Source: an uncultured Collinsella sp.
Lineage (GTDB): Bacteria > Actinomycetota > Coriobacteriia > Coriobacteriales > Coriobacteriaceae
Reading direction: 5' to 3'
Length of the DNA: 52,752 bases
Assembly (NCBI GenBank): GCA_900541015.1
Contig: UQIB01000017.1
Location: 1-52,752, forward strand
Shown: positions 8,174-16,679 of the stretch, one piece after another
Position numbering within the stretch: the stretch's first letter is position 1
Layout of the letters: each line of letters opens with the position of its first letter
Position numbers and translations under genes: made by a program
Notes under the pieces: generated by a model
What the model saw: only the letters and a program-made list of their open reading frames with translations
What the model was told of the DNA's origin: nothing
The model's database searches: none

Positions 8174-9368
8174 GGCAGGCGATAATCTCATCCGAAAGAT
8201 CGAGGGCGGAATTGGTCACGGCGTCCATATCGTAGTAACGATACTCGGCCAGACGACCCACCGGGTGGAAGTTCGTCAGGTTCTGGACGCGCTCAAGATA
8301 GCGCTCATAGAGCTCACGGTTCTCGGGCTCAAGAATGGCGTAGTACGGCGTCTCGCCCGAGCCGGGCGTATAGGCCTTGGAGTACTCCTTCATGATGGTG
8401 GTCTTGCCGGGCAGGACCTGACCGGTCATGTTCTTGAACTCGGTGATGCGCGTGTAGTCCTCGCTCGTGGTGTAGTTGACGGTGCCCACAGGCTGGAACT
8501 GGTCCATATCGAGCGTCTCGAACTTCATGTCGAGCGTACGGTACGGCAGGGCGCCCAGGTCGAGATTGAACAGCTCGTCGAGCGGACCGGTGTAGACGAT
8601 CTCGCCGCCATAGACCTTGCCGTCGATCTTGACGGTGGTCTCGTCGATCTCGAAGAGGTCGCGGGCGTCCACGTCGCAGAACACATCAATCAGATCGTGG
8701 TCGAGCATGTGCTCGAACAGTGCGGTATAGCCGTCCTGCGGCATGCCCTGGAAGGGAGCCTGCGGGAAGTAGCGGTCATCATCGCCCACAAAGACGGGAA
8801 CGCGGCCGGTGATCGAGGGGTCGATCTGATCGGGCGTCTGGCCCCACTGCTTCATGGTGTAATGCAAAAAGACGTTCTCGTAGACGTAATCGGCGACCTC
8901 GGCAAGATCCGGGTCGTTCTTCTTGCGCAGCTCCATGATGGGCACCTTGACGTCCTTGCCAAAGGTCTCCACGAGCTTCTGATACAGCTCCTCGCCGCGC
9001 TCGTCACCAAAGGCGAGCTTGAGACTCGCATGGTTGAAGGGCACGGGCATAAGGGCACCGTTGATGTTGGCGAGCACCTTGTGCTGATAATCCGTCCACT
9101 TGGTAAAGCGCGACAGGAAATTGTGCACGCGCTCGTTAAAAGTGTGATAGATATGCGGACCGTACTCGTGGATCAGGATTCCGGCCTCGTCAGTGCAGTC
9201 ATAGGCATTGCCCGCAATGTGGCTACGGCGCTCCAAAACGGCGACACGATAGCCGATGGTCTCGGCAAGACGGCGGGCGCAAACGGCACCGGCATATCCA
9301 GCACCGACGACAATCATGTCGTACGCGCCGGCGTTAAAGCCTTCAGGCAGGCCTGAGGTAATCTGCAT
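8166..9368 (-). CDS. glf: UDP-galactopyranose mutase
   Basis: FAD enzyme that interconverts UDP-galactopyranose and UDP-galactofuranose for surface polysaccharides. The 400-residue protein has the GAGYAGAVCAR dinucleotide fold at about residue 22, RRSHIAGNAYD, the EYGPHIYHT segment and the conserved GRLAEYRYYDMD block near the C-terminus that contacts FAD. Length matches the family. RBS AAGGAG lies 8 bases upstream of the ATG. It forms a two-gene operon with the overlapping glycosyltransferase. The upstream 230 bases are shared with the divergent pta. Confidence 0.95.
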   Translation of the reverse strand: MQITSGLPEGFNAGAYDMIVVGAGYAGAVCARRLAETIGYRVAVLERRSHIAGNAYDCTDEAGILIHEYGPHIYHTFNERVHNFLSRFTKWTDYQHKVLANINGALMPVPFNHASLKLAFGDERGEELYQKLVETFGKDVKVPIMELRKKNDPDLAEVADYVYENVFLHYTMKQWGQTPDQIDPSITGRVPVFVGDDDRYFPQAPFQGMPQDGYTALFEHMLDHDLIDVFCDVDARDLFEIDETTVKIDGKVYGGEIVYTGPLDELFNLDLGALPYRTLDMKFETLDMDQFQPVGTVNYTTSEDYTRITEFKNMTGQVLPGKTTIMKEYSKAYTPGSGETPYYAILEPENRELYERYLERVQNLTNFHPVGRLAEYRYYDMDAVTNSALDLSDEIIACHA

Positions 9369-9466
9369 CGATACTCCTTGTCAAAAGCCACGGGCTCGTT
9401 AGCTGGGCTTTTCTCGAACATTCTTCGAGACATATTTATCAGAGCGATTATAGCGCTAATGCGTCC

Positions 9467-9472
9467 TATAAT
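9467..9472 (+). promoter_or_regulatory. Candidate -10 box (TATAAT) for pta
   Basis: A perfect TATAAT lies 128 bases upstream of pta. No good -35 hexamer is visible at the expected spacing, so this is tentative. Confidence 0.35.
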
Positions 9473-9525
9473 GAGCTTGCCACACAAGGAAAGCTCAAGC
9501 ACCGCGGCGTACATAATTGAAAGGT

Positions 9526-9546
9526 AAACCCGCTAGCAGCGGGTTT
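9526..9546 (+). terminator. Terminator-like hairpin in the pta leader
   Basis: Perfect 9-bp stem AAACCCGCT-AGC-AGCGGGTTT followed by ATTC, 53 bases before the pta ATG. It is inside the expected leader, so it could be an attenuator or a leftover terminator. Confidence 0.5.
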
Positions 9547-9599
9547 ATTCGTGAACAGCCGGGCGCCTGGAGCTTAGCGAAACGCTTGTAAGGAGTAAC

Positions 9600-10580
9600 A
9601 TGAGCGATTTCCTTAACCGTATGAAGTCTGCCGCCAAGGCCGACCTTAAGACGATCGTCCTGCCCGAGGGCGAGGATCCGCGCACCATCGTCGCGGCCAC
9701 CAAGATCATCGAGGAGGGTCTGGCCAAGATCGTCATCCTGGGCAACCCCGACGAGATCGACGTTCCCGGCGCTACCGTCATCGACCCGCGCAATGCCGAG
9801 AAGCACGAGGAGTACGCGCAGAAGTTTGCTGAGCTCCGCGCCAAGAAGGGCGTTACCATCGAGCAGGCTCGCGCCCAGGTGATGGACGCCACCTACTTTG
9901 GCACCATGATGGTCAAGATGGGCGACGCCGACGGCCTGGTCTCCGGCGCCTGCCACTCCACCGCCGACACCCTGCGCCCTGCGCTTCAGATCCTCAAGAC
10001 CGCCCCGGGCACCAAGCTGGTCTCGGCCTTCTTCGTGATGTGCACCGACACCCCGCAGTTCGGCACCGACGGCACGCTGATCTTCGCCGACTGCGGCCTC
10101 AACATCAACCCGTCCTCCGATGAGCTCTCCGAGATCGCCATCGCCTCCGCTCACTCCTGGTCCACCTTCATGGGCAACGTTGAGCCGCACGTGGCCATGC
10201 TCTCCTACTCCACCATGGGCTCCGCCGGCGGCGAAGTCGCCAAGAAGGTCCAGGAGGCCGTGAAGTTCTGCAAGGAGAAGGCTCCCGAGCTCGCCATCGA
10301 CGGCGACCTGCAGCTCGACGCCGCTATTGTCCCCACCGTCGCCCAGCTCAAGGCTCCCGGCTCCTCCGTTGCCGGCAAGGCCAACGTGCTCGTGTTCCCC
10401 GACCTCGAGGCCGGCAACATCGGCTACAAGCTGGTCCAGCGCTTCGCTGGCGCTGACGCCTACGGCCCCATCCTGCAGGGCATCGCCAAGCCGGTTAACG
10501 ACCTTTCGCGCGGCTGCTCTGCCGACGACATCGTGGGTGTCGTGGCCATCACCGCCGTCCAGGCTCAGATGGCTGAGTAG
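9600..10580 (+). CDS. pta: Phosphate acetyltransferase
   Basis: Converts acetyl-CoA and phosphate to acetyl phosphate, feeding acetate kinase for substrate-level ATP. The 326-residue length is that of the short (class I) Pta without the N-terminal BioD-like domain. Motifs: VLPEGEDPRT at the N-terminus, DGLVSGACHSTADTLRPALQ in the middle and the C-terminal NDLSRGCSADDIV segment. RBS AAGGAGT is 5 bases from the ATG. Two acetate kinase genes lie just downstream on the opposite strand, so the pathway is clustered but not in one operon. Codon use is strongly biased (GCC, AAG, CTC), consistent with high expression. Confidence 0.96.
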   Translation: MSDFLNRMKSAAKADLKTIVLPEGEDPRTIVAATKIIEEGLAKIVILGNPDEIDVPGATVIDPRNAEKHEEYAQKFAELRAKKGVTIEQARAQVMDATYFGTMMVKMGDADGLVSGACHSTADTLRPALQILKTAPGTKLVSAFFVMCTDTPQFGTDGTLIFADCGLNINPSSDELSEIAIASAHSWSTFMGNVEPHVAMLSYSTMGSAGGEVAKKVQEAVKFCKEKAPELAIDGDLQLDAAIVPTVAQLKAPGSSVAGKANVLVFPDLEAGNIGYKLVQRFAGADAYGPILQGIAKPVNDLSRGCSADDIVGVVAITAVQAQMAE

Positions 10581-10595
10581 CTGACGTATCCCCTC

Positions 10596-10722
10596 GGGAC
10601 CCTACAGGGTAAAGCTCTGAAAACGTCCTCGGACATGCATGAAACCCCCGCTGCGCACTTCGTGCGGCGGGGGTTTCATGCGTCCTGCGGAAAGTTTTCA
10701 GAGCTTTACCCTGTAGGGTCCC
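10596..10722. repeat. Nested palindrome C (perfect 29-bp outer arms)
   Basis: Outer arms 10596-10624 and 10694-10722 are perfect 29-bp reverse complements. Inside is a second perfect stem (10637-10650 with 10668-10681) capped by a GCGCACTTCGTGC hairpin. It begins 15 bases after the pta stop and probably acts as a very strong terminator. The architecture and arm length equal those of A1, but the core sequence differs. Confidence 0.85.
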
Positions 10723-11072
10723 TGCCGTCACATGGCATTCAGGGCATCTGGAGTGGACGGCGGCTTGGCTACGAGCTTGGGCTGAAAATCTGAATGGATG
10801 GGTGCCGTTGCTGGGAGCGCAGGCGTTGCTGATGATGATCACTTTGGAGATTGAAAGGCCGGTGGGCTTCGGCGGTTGTTGTGCCGGAAACTACATCCCA
10901 GTTTGGAGGCGGATTGTGGGATGTGGCTTCCGCTTGGGGCCTGTTTGGGAAACTTTGGGACGGAATTTTGCTTTATTGTGGGTCGCGCTTTCCGCAACGT
11001 GCCTCAACCGGAAAGCGTGTCCCAGTATTTGCGCTCGAAATGGGATGGGGTTTCCGCCGTCCGCCTGCTAGC
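10723..11072. repeat. Intergenic cluster of REP-like GGAAR-CATCCCA units
   Basis: No gene is evident. The unit GGAA(A/G)C(C/T)(A/C)CATCCCA occurs at 10886-10900 (plus), 10917-10931 (minus) and 11041-11055 (minus); the first two form an imperfect hairpin. Between them a further hairpin pairs CGCTTTCCG with CGGAAAGCG around 10989-11020. The pattern resembles degenerate extragenic palindromes. Short open frames here have no recognisable protein features. Confidence 0.55.
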
Positions 11073-11108
11073 AAAAAGGCCTCCCGAGCTGCTGCTCAGG
11101 AGGCCTTT
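11073..11108 (-). terminator. Terminator of ackA copy 1
   Basis: On the minus strand: stem AAAGGCCTCC / GGAGGCCTTT followed by a T run, 22 bases after the stop. Confidence 0.85.
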
Positions 11109-11130
11109 CGTTCGATCACAAGCGAACGCG

Positions 11131-12309
11131 TTAGTTGTTCTTGGTCAGACGCTCGACGTCGTGGGCGATCATGTATTCCTCGTCGGTGGGGATGACCATG
11201 ACCGTGACGGCGGAACCGGCGGCGCTGATGACCTGTGGGCCGTTGCCCACGGCCTCGCGGTTCTTGTTATTGTCGATGCGCACGCCCAGCCACTCAAAGC
11301 AGTCGCAGAAGGCCTTGCGGATCGACCAGTCGTTCTCGCCGATGCCGGCGGTAAAGGTGATGGTGTCCACGCCCGCCATGGAAGCGATCATGGAGCCAGC
11401 CTGCTGCATGGCCTTGTAGGCGAACATATCGAAGGCGAGCAGGCAGCGCTCGTCGCCCTCGGAGGCGCGTGTACGGATGTCGCGGGCGTCGTTGGAGATG
11501 CCCGAGATGGCAAGCAGACCAGACTGCTTGTTCATCATGTCATCGACTTCCTGATAGCTGTAGCCGCCCTCGCGCTGGAGGTAGCACACGGTGGCCGGAT
11601 CAATGGAACCGCAACGAGTGCCCATCATCAGGCCGTCGAGCGGCGTGAGGCCCATCGTGGTGTCGCGGCACACGCCGTCCTCGATAGCAGCGAGCGAAGC
11701 ACCGTTACCCAAGTGGCACGAAAGCAGACGGTGGCAGCGCGAACCCAGGATCTCCTTGGCCATCATCCACTCATAGCGGTGGCTCGTGCCGTGGGCGCCG
11801 TACTTGCGCACGTGGTACTTGTCGCACACGTCCTTGGGCAGCGCGTAGGTATAGGCGACCTCGGGCATGGTCATATGGAACGAGGTATCGAAGACCGCCA
11901 CGTTGGGCAGCTCCGGATACTTCTCACGGCAGTACTCAATCGCCGCGGCCTCGCCGTAGTTGTGCAGCGGGGCAAGTGGTGCCACCTCAAGAATCTTGGC
12001 CATAACCTCGTCGTCGACAACTGCGGAATCATCGAAGTGCCAGCCGCCCTGAACGATACGATGACCAATGCCATCAATCGTAAAGTCGGTCTTCTCGAGC
12101 TCCTCGAGCACACGAGCGATAGCAGAGCGATGATCGGGGAAAGGGACCTCCTCGGTCTGCTTGGCGCCACCGTTCTCGGAGTGGCCAAAGATGCCCATGT
12201 CCGAACCGATACGTTCGCAGTTGCCCTTGGCGAAAACCTCTCGGGTATCGGTATCCAAAAGCTGATATTTAAGGCTTGAGCTGCCGGCGTTGACAACAAG
12301 TACGTTCAT
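11131..12309 (-). CDS. ackA: Acetate kinase, copy 1
   Basis: Transfers phosphate from acetyl phosphate to ADP, giving acetate and ATP. The 392-residue protein has the ASKHA-fold signatures MNVLVVNAGSSSLKYQ, the HLGNGAS phosphate loop, the MGLTPLDGLMMGTRCG block and the C-terminal FTAGIGEN motif. Length is typical. It is the downstream member of a tandem pair with the 392-residue gene at 12474; both keep all motifs. A 164-base gap containing the terminator of copy 2 suggests separate transcription. One copy could prefer propionyl or butyryl phosphate, which sequence alone cannot show. Confidence 0.94.
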   Translation of the reverse strand: MNVLVVNAGSSSLKYQLLDTDTREVFAKGNCERIGSDMGIFGHSENGGAKQTEEVPFPDHRSAIARVLEELEKTDFTIDGIGHRIVQGGWHFDDSAVVDDEVMAKILEVAPLAPLHNYGEAAAIEYCREKYPELPNVAVFDTSFHMTMPEVAYTYALPKDVCDKYHVRKYGAHGTSHRYEWMMAKEILGSRCHRLLSCHLGNGASLAAIEDGVCRDTTMGLTPLDGLMMGTRCGSIDPATVCYLQREGGYSYQEVDDMMNKQSGLLAISGISNDARDIRTRASEGDERCLLAFDMFAYKAMQQAGSMIASMAGVDTITFTAGIGENDWSIRKAFCDCFEWLGVRIDNNKNREAVGNGPQVISAAGSAVTVMVIPTDEEYMIAHDVERLTKNN

Positions 12310-12421
12310 GAGACTCCTTTGCAGTGCAATACGGTCGACGCAGACCCCTTAAGGCGGCCGCATTTTAATAAGAAGTTATCACAACTTGATAAATAGCTAT
12401 CAGTCATATCGCCCAACGAGC

Positions 12422-12463
12422 GCAAAAGAGGGGCCGAACGGCGCTCGGTCGTCCAGCCCCTCC
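12422..12463 (-). terminator. Terminator of ackA copy 2
   Basis: Minus-strand stem GAGGGGC...GCCCCTC with an inner CCGAGCGCCG hairpin, followed by TTTTGC; directly after the stop of copy 2. Confidence 0.75.
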
Positions 12464-12473
12464 CCTCTTGCAA

Positions 12474-13652
12474 TTACTTGCCGTTGACGATGCGCTCGAC
12501 GTCGGAGGCGATCATGAACTCCTCGTCCGTGGGGATGACGAAGATCTTGACCTTGGAATCCTTGGCAGACAGGCACCAAGCGCCGTCGCCACGCAGGGCG
12601 TTGCGGGCATGATCCATCTTGACGCCCATAAAGGCCAGGCGGTCGGCAACGCCGGCGCGGACCGCCGGAGCGTGCTCGCCGATGCCGGCAGTAAAGACAA
12701 GGGTGTCCATACCGCACATAGAAGTAGCCATCTCGGCAGCCTTGGCGGCAATCTTGTAGACAAACATGTCGAAGGCGAGCTGAGCATCGGGGTCACCAGC
12801 GGCGGCGAGCTCCTCGACGTTGCGGCAGTCGTTGGTCTTGCCGCCGGTCACAGCCAAAAGGCCGGACTTCTTGTTCATCATCTCGTCGACCTCGTCGAAG
12901 GTGTAGCCACCCTCGCGCTGCAGGTAGCACACGGTAGCCGGGTCGATGGAGCCGCAGCGGGTGCCCATCATGACGCCGTCGAGCGGGGTGAGGCCCATGG
13001 TGGTGTCCATGCACTTGCCGTCCTCGATGGCGCACAGGGAAGCGCCGGAGCCGATATGGCACACGACGACCTTGCGAGCCTCGCCGTTGGTCATCTCGGC
13101 GACCTTCTTGGAGATGTAACGGTAGCTGGTGCCGTGGGCGCCGTACTTACGGATGTGCAGCTTGTCGCAGACGTCCTTGGGCAGGGCGTAAGTCTTGGCG
13201 ACCTCGGGCATGTTGAAGTGGAAAGCGGTGTCGTAGACCGTGACGTTGGGCAGGTCGGGATACTGCTCCAGGCAGTACTCGATAACGTTGGCCTCGGGGT
13301 TGTTGTGCAGCGGCGCCAGCGGAGCGACCTCGCGGATCTTGGCGAGGACGTCCTCGTCGACGAGGGAGGAATCGCCGAAGTACCAGCCACCCTGAACGAT
13401 ACGGTGACCAATGCCCTCGATCTTGACGCCGTTGGCCTCGAGGTCCTTCAGAACTACCTCGATGGCGACCTTGTGGTCGGGGAACTCGATGTTCTCGGTC
13501 ACCTTCTTGGAACCGTTGGCAGCGTGGGTGAAGGTGCCGCCGGTAAAGCAGACGCGCTCGCAGGAGCCCTTTGCGGACACCTTGTGGGACTTGGTATCGA
13601 TGACCTGATACTTAAGCGTCGAAGATCCTGCGTTGACGACCAGAACGTTCAT
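12474..13652 (-). CDS. ackA: Acetate kinase, copy 2
   Basis: Paralog of the gene at 11131 with the same length (392 residues) and motifs: MNVLVVNAGSSTLKYQ, HIGSGAS, GLTPLDGVMMGTRCG and FTAGIGEH. Most differences from copy 1 are in the N-terminal third and C-terminal helices, where it has several Lys-rich stretches. Tandem duplication of ackA downstream of a convergent pta suggests dosage or substrate diversification. The start ATG follows a purine-rich GGGAGACAC sequence. Confidence 0.94.
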   Translation of the reverse strand: MNVLVVNAGSSTLKYQVIDTKSHKVSAKGSCERVCFTGGTFTHAANGSKKVTENIEFPDHKVAIEVVLKDLEANGVKIEGIGHRIVQGGWYFGDSSLVDEDVLAKIREVAPLAPLHNNPEANVIEYCLEQYPDLPNVTVYDTAFHFNMPEVAKTYALPKDVCDKLHIRKYGAHGTSYRYISKKVAEMTNGEARKVVVCHIGSGASLCAIEDGKCMDTTMGLTPLDGVMMGTRCGSIDPATVCYLQREGGYTFDEVDEMMNKKSGLLAVTGGKTNDCRNVEELAAAGDPDAQLAFDMFVYKIAAKAAEMATSMCGMDTLVFTAGIGEHAPAVRAGVADRLAFMGVKMDHARNALRGDGAWCLSAKDSKVKIFVIPTDEEFMIASDVERIVNGK

Positions 13653-13705
13653 GTGTCTCCCTACTAACAGGCGGTGTGGCGCCGCCAGGTTACATACGCT
13701 TCAAT

Positions 13706-13739
13706 AATAAACCCAAACGCCCTCGCGCTTGGGTTTATT
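13706..13739 (-). terminator. Terminator after the MFS gene
   Basis: Perfect 11-bp stem AATAAACCCAA / TTGGGTTTATT with a 12-base loop, 34 bases past the MFS stop on the minus strand and just upstream of ackA copy 2. Confidence 0.7.
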
Positions 13740-13772
13740 GCGTTGATATATAAGTTATCGGTGCCCAAATAC

Positions 13773-14933
13773 TCATGGCCTTTGACTTGTAAGACGAAAG
13801 AGCGCGGGGATATACACCAAAGAAGATATCCCGAGCGCTACAAGCAATATGACTCGAATGCCCGCGATGCTGCTCAACGCAGCATTGAACAGATAGAAAA
13901 GGATGGCACCCACCGCCACCATCTGGCTTTGGACCGAAATCAGTGAACAGCGCATCGAAGAATCGACAGCATTTTGAAAAATTGAGTATTTAATTGGAGC
14001 AAATAACGAGTAAGCGACCGTCTGCAGTACATAGAACACGGGCAGCAAATAGACCGGAGTAAAGGGAATCAAAAACAGAGCAGTCAGGGAAAGGCGCACG
14101 ATGCCGCAAATACGCGCAAAACGGCCCTTGTCGACATGATCAATGACACTGGGCACAATAAGCCCCATGGAGGCCGAGGCAAGGAGCTGGACCGCAATGA
14201 TCACACCCGAAGCGACGGCATTCATTCCGCGACCCGCAAGCAACAGTGAGAAAAAGTCTTCCAGGGCGACAAAAGCAAATGCCTGAGAACAGTCCATGAT
14301 GAACGCTGACCGAAGAATGCCATTACCCGCAATAGCAGCACCGATCATCTTCGGGCTAATTCCATGCTCAGGTGTCACCGCGGTGCCCTCTCTTCTCACC
14401 TCAGGAATACAGACAACGACAACCAATGTCAGCACCATTGCGATGATATCGACCGAAAGCCCAATGAGATACGCGCCAGCGGACGAAATGAAACCGCCCA
14501 CACAAGCGGAGAGGGCATAAGACGCATAGAAGATGAATCGCTCAACGACATTAAGTCTTACGAGCTGGTCCTGAGAGACGCTGTCAATGTAAATCGCTTC
14601 TATGGATCCGCTCATACATGCAACGGCAAAACCTTTGAGAGCAAACGCGCCGATTAAAAGCAGAGGAGAACGGGCGAAAAGTAGGGCGGCGTAGTATCCA
14701 AGCATTCCCACGACGCCAACGAGACCGCTTGTCTTTCGTCCAAACCTGTCAGCAATATAACCAGTAGGAACTTCAAGGATGAACTTACTCACTTGGTATG
14801 CAATCATCATGCTAGAAATCGCCACCATCGAGAATCCGACGAATTCAAGGTAAACCGTCAGAAAATACAAAATGGTGCTGAAGTTCGACAGAAAAACGAA
14901 CGTCATATAAAGCAAAACCGTACGGTTTTTCAT
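13773..14933 (-). CDS. Major facilitator superfamily transporter
   Basis: 386-residue integral membrane protein with about 12 hydrophobic helices. The loop-2/3 signature of MFS drug/solute exporters is present (VPTGYIADRFGRKTSG). Substrate unknown; the EVPTG-x-IAD-RFGRK pattern is common in exporter-type MFS proteins. I chose the ATG at 14933 (MKNRTVLLYM), just before the first helix and with a GGAGGGCGGAG RBS, rather than an upstream start at 15047. The gene and its LysR neighbour are more AT-rich and use different codons from the surrounding genes, hinting at later acquisition. The LysR gene ends 120 bases upstream in the same direction. Confidence 0.85.
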   Translation of the reverse strand: MKNRTVLLYMTFVFLSNFSTILYFLTVYLEFVGFSMVAISSMMIAYQVSKFILEVPTGYIADRFGRKTSGLVGVVGMLGYYAALLFARSPLLLIGAFALKGFAVACMSGSIEAIYIDSVSQDQLVRLNVVERFIFYASYALSACVGGFISSAGAYLIGLSVDIIAMVLTLVVVVCIPEVRREGTAVTPEHGISPKMIGAAIAGNGILRSAFIMDCSQAFAFVALEDFFSLLLAGRGMNAVASGVIIAVQLLASASMGLIVPSVIDHVDKGRFARICGIVRLSLTALFLIPFTPVYLLPVFYVLQTVAYSLFAPIKYSIFQNAVDSSMRCSLISVQSQMVAVGAILFYLFNAALSSIAGIRVILLVALGISSLVYIPALFRLTSQRP

Positions 14934-15053
14934 GCTCCGCCCTCCAAGAGCCAGCAATCTAAAATCGGAATCATGGAAAAGCATGAGGGCAAAGCTGTCA
15001 GTTATGTGTTGCAAGGCGTCAATAATCACTTGACGTCTCGAAGCCAATTAATC

Positions 15054-15944
15054 TCACGAAGCAAGGTGACGCAAAAGGTGAAGAAAAACCGTCTGGTGTC
15101 GATCGGTCCAGGCATTTTGTCGATAGCAAAAGTAGATGGGCAAGGCTACGTCATGCGAGCCTTCAATGGAGCACTCGCTCACTTCCGATCCATCTGATGC
15201 GAGAGAAGAGCCAGAAAAACCCAATATCAATCCCCCGGATTGAAGAAACTCAGCCTGCGCCCTGTTTCCGTATTCGACATCGCGGAAGCGGAAATTAACC
15301 AGCTGAGCTTCGGGGCACTGATTGACTGCATTGAGACAGGGCGACAAATTAATGGGAACAGCTAACCTGCCGCCCAGTAACTCACGAATGGTCATGGCGT
15401 CAACAGATTGATGACCAGCTGGGCATGAAAGAACCCTGAGCTCCTTTTCACCCATATATTTTGAAGAAAGGACGCTGTCCCGTGGTTCCTCAAACGAGAT
15501 AGCCGCGTCCGAAATTCCAAGTATAAGTGATTCAAAGCATGTTGCCGTTGGCTGATGCCACACATCAAGATGAATCTGAGGGTGCGAGCTTTCAAACGAG
15601 TCGTACCAGTTTTCGGAAAAAAGGCGCCCCCGCCCGTGAAGACAGGGGGCGTAAAGACGGAAATGGCCGTCGGGCGAAACGCCGCCGTTCCCCGATTGAG
15701 CGTACTTTTTGAGCTCGTCGACTTGCGCCAGGATCACGCGTGCACGACGCGCAAATTCTCTGCCCGCCGGAGACAAAACAGCCTCCCCCGCCAATCGGTT
15801 GAGCAAAACGATCTGATACTCAGATTCCAACTTTTTGATTGCCGACGAAACGGCCTGCGGACTCACATGAACGGCGCGAGCTGCTTTGCGCACACCGCCA
15901 TAGTTCGCTACCGCTTGAAGGTATTCGAGTTGGGAAAGCTGCAT
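15054..15944 (-). CDS. LysR-family transcriptional regulator
   Basis: 296 residues. N-terminal winged HTH (MQLSQLEYLQAVANYGGVRKAARAVHVSPQAVSSAIKKLE pattern; residues 1-60), then a periplasmic-binding-like effector domain with a rather diverged C-terminal half. Probably controls the MFS transporter directly downstream on the same strand; effector unknown. Like the MFS gene it is less GC-rich than its neighbours. Confidence 0.88.
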   Translation of the reverse strand: MQLSQLEYLQAVANYGGVRKAARAVHVSPQAVSSAIKKLESEYQIVLLNRLAGEAVLSPAGREFARRARVILAQVDELKKYAQSGNGGVSPDGHFRLYAPCLHGRGRLFSENWYDSFESSHPQIHLDVWHQPTATCFESLILGISDAAISFEEPRDSVLSSKYMGEKELRVLSCPAGHQSVDAMTIRELLGGRLAVPINLSPCLNAVNQCPEAQLVNFRFRDVEYGNRAQAEFLQSGGLILGFSGSSLASDGSEVSECSIEGSHDVALPIYFCYRQNAWTDRHQTVFLHLLRHLAS

Positions 15945-15985
15945 AGATTACTCCAAAGGCAGCCAAGTCGACGACCTACGCGCCC

Positions 15986-16321
15986 TCAGATGAGGTTCTC
16001 ACCCAGGTTCTTGCCGCCGAGGACGTGCATGTGGAAGTGCATGACGGTCTGGCCGGCGTTGACGCCCTTGTTGGAGATGACGCGGAAACCGTCCTCCAAG
16101 CCCTTGGCCTTAGCGACCTCCTGGATGGCGTGAGCCATGGCGCCCATGGTCTCGGCCGGCACGTTGTCGGCGATATCGCTGTAGTGCTTCTTGGGGATCA
16201 CGAGCGTGTGAACCGGCGCCTGGGGGTTGAGGTCGTCGAAGGCGATGACCTGGTCGTCCTCATAGACAACGGTCGAGGGGATCTCGTGGTTGGCAATTTT
16301 GCAGAAGATGCAATCGCACAT
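15986..16321 (-). CDS. HIT-family nucleotide hydrolase (Hint/HinT-like)
   Basis: 111-residue histidine-triad protein. N-terminal CDCIFCKI gives a zinc-type CxxC, and the C-terminal triad is HFHMHVLGG with the catalytic central His. HinT-like enzymes hydrolyse adenosine phosphoramidates. The ATG at 16321 has a GAAAGGAA RBS; an upstream in-frame ATG adds six residues lacking in the family. Third gene of an xseA-xseB-HIT run on the minus strand with gaps of 42 and 49 bases. Confidence 0.93.
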   Translation of the reverse strand: MCDCIFCKIANHEIPSTVVYEDDQVIAFDDLNPQAPVHTLVIPKKHYSDIADNVPAETMGAMAHAIQEVAKAKGLEDGFRVISNKGVNAGQTVMHFHMHVLGGKNLGENLI

Positions 16322-16370
16322 GTTTGGTTCCTTTCTCACAGACCAAGGTAATTATATTTGGTCGGGATGG

Positions 16371-16637
16371 CTAGAACGAGAGGTTGTCGTCCGTGTTGGC
16401 GGCTTCGCCGTCGGCGAGCACGTCGTTGCCGTCAACATCCTTCAGGAGCACCGAGACCTTCTGCTCGGCATCGGACAGACGGGTGCGCAGGCTCTTGAGG
16501 AGCTCGACGCCGCGGGTATAGCTCTCGAGCGACTCCTCGAGCTCCATATCACCCGACTCCAAGCTGCGGATGATGAGCTCCAGCTCCTGCGAGGCCTGCT
16601 TGTACGTAAGCTGCTCGACCGGGGTCTTCTCTGCCAT
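16371..16637 (-). CDS. xseB: Exodeoxyribonuclease VII small subunit
   Basis: 88 residues. Contains the XseB block LTYKQASQELELIIRSLESG followed by LEESLESYTRGVELLK, forming the helical hairpin that binds XseA. The C-terminal 20 residues are acidic and likely disordered. Multiple small subunits decorate one XseA in the exonuclease VII complex, which degrades single-stranded DNA. Preceded by GGAAAGGAAAC and 42 bases downstream of xseA. Confidence 0.94.
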   Translation of the reverse strand: MAEKTPVEQLTYKQASQELELIIRSLESGDMELEESLESYTRGVELLKSLRTRLSDAEQKVSVLLKDVDGNDVLADGEAANTDDNLSF

Positions 16638-16679
16638 ATCTGTTTCCTTTCCTAAAGGTTTATCGCTATGAAACGCGGC

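Noticed and set aside
9471..9527. 18-codon ORF in the pta leader ending just before the hairpin
   Set aside because: Its ATG is part of the TATAATG -10 candidate, it has no RBS and no biased amino acid, so an attenuator peptide is unlikely.
10876..12279. 467-codon open frame antisense to ackA copy 1
   Set aside because: Shadow of the acetate kinase reading frame; no recognisable domain, and it starts in the repeat cluster.
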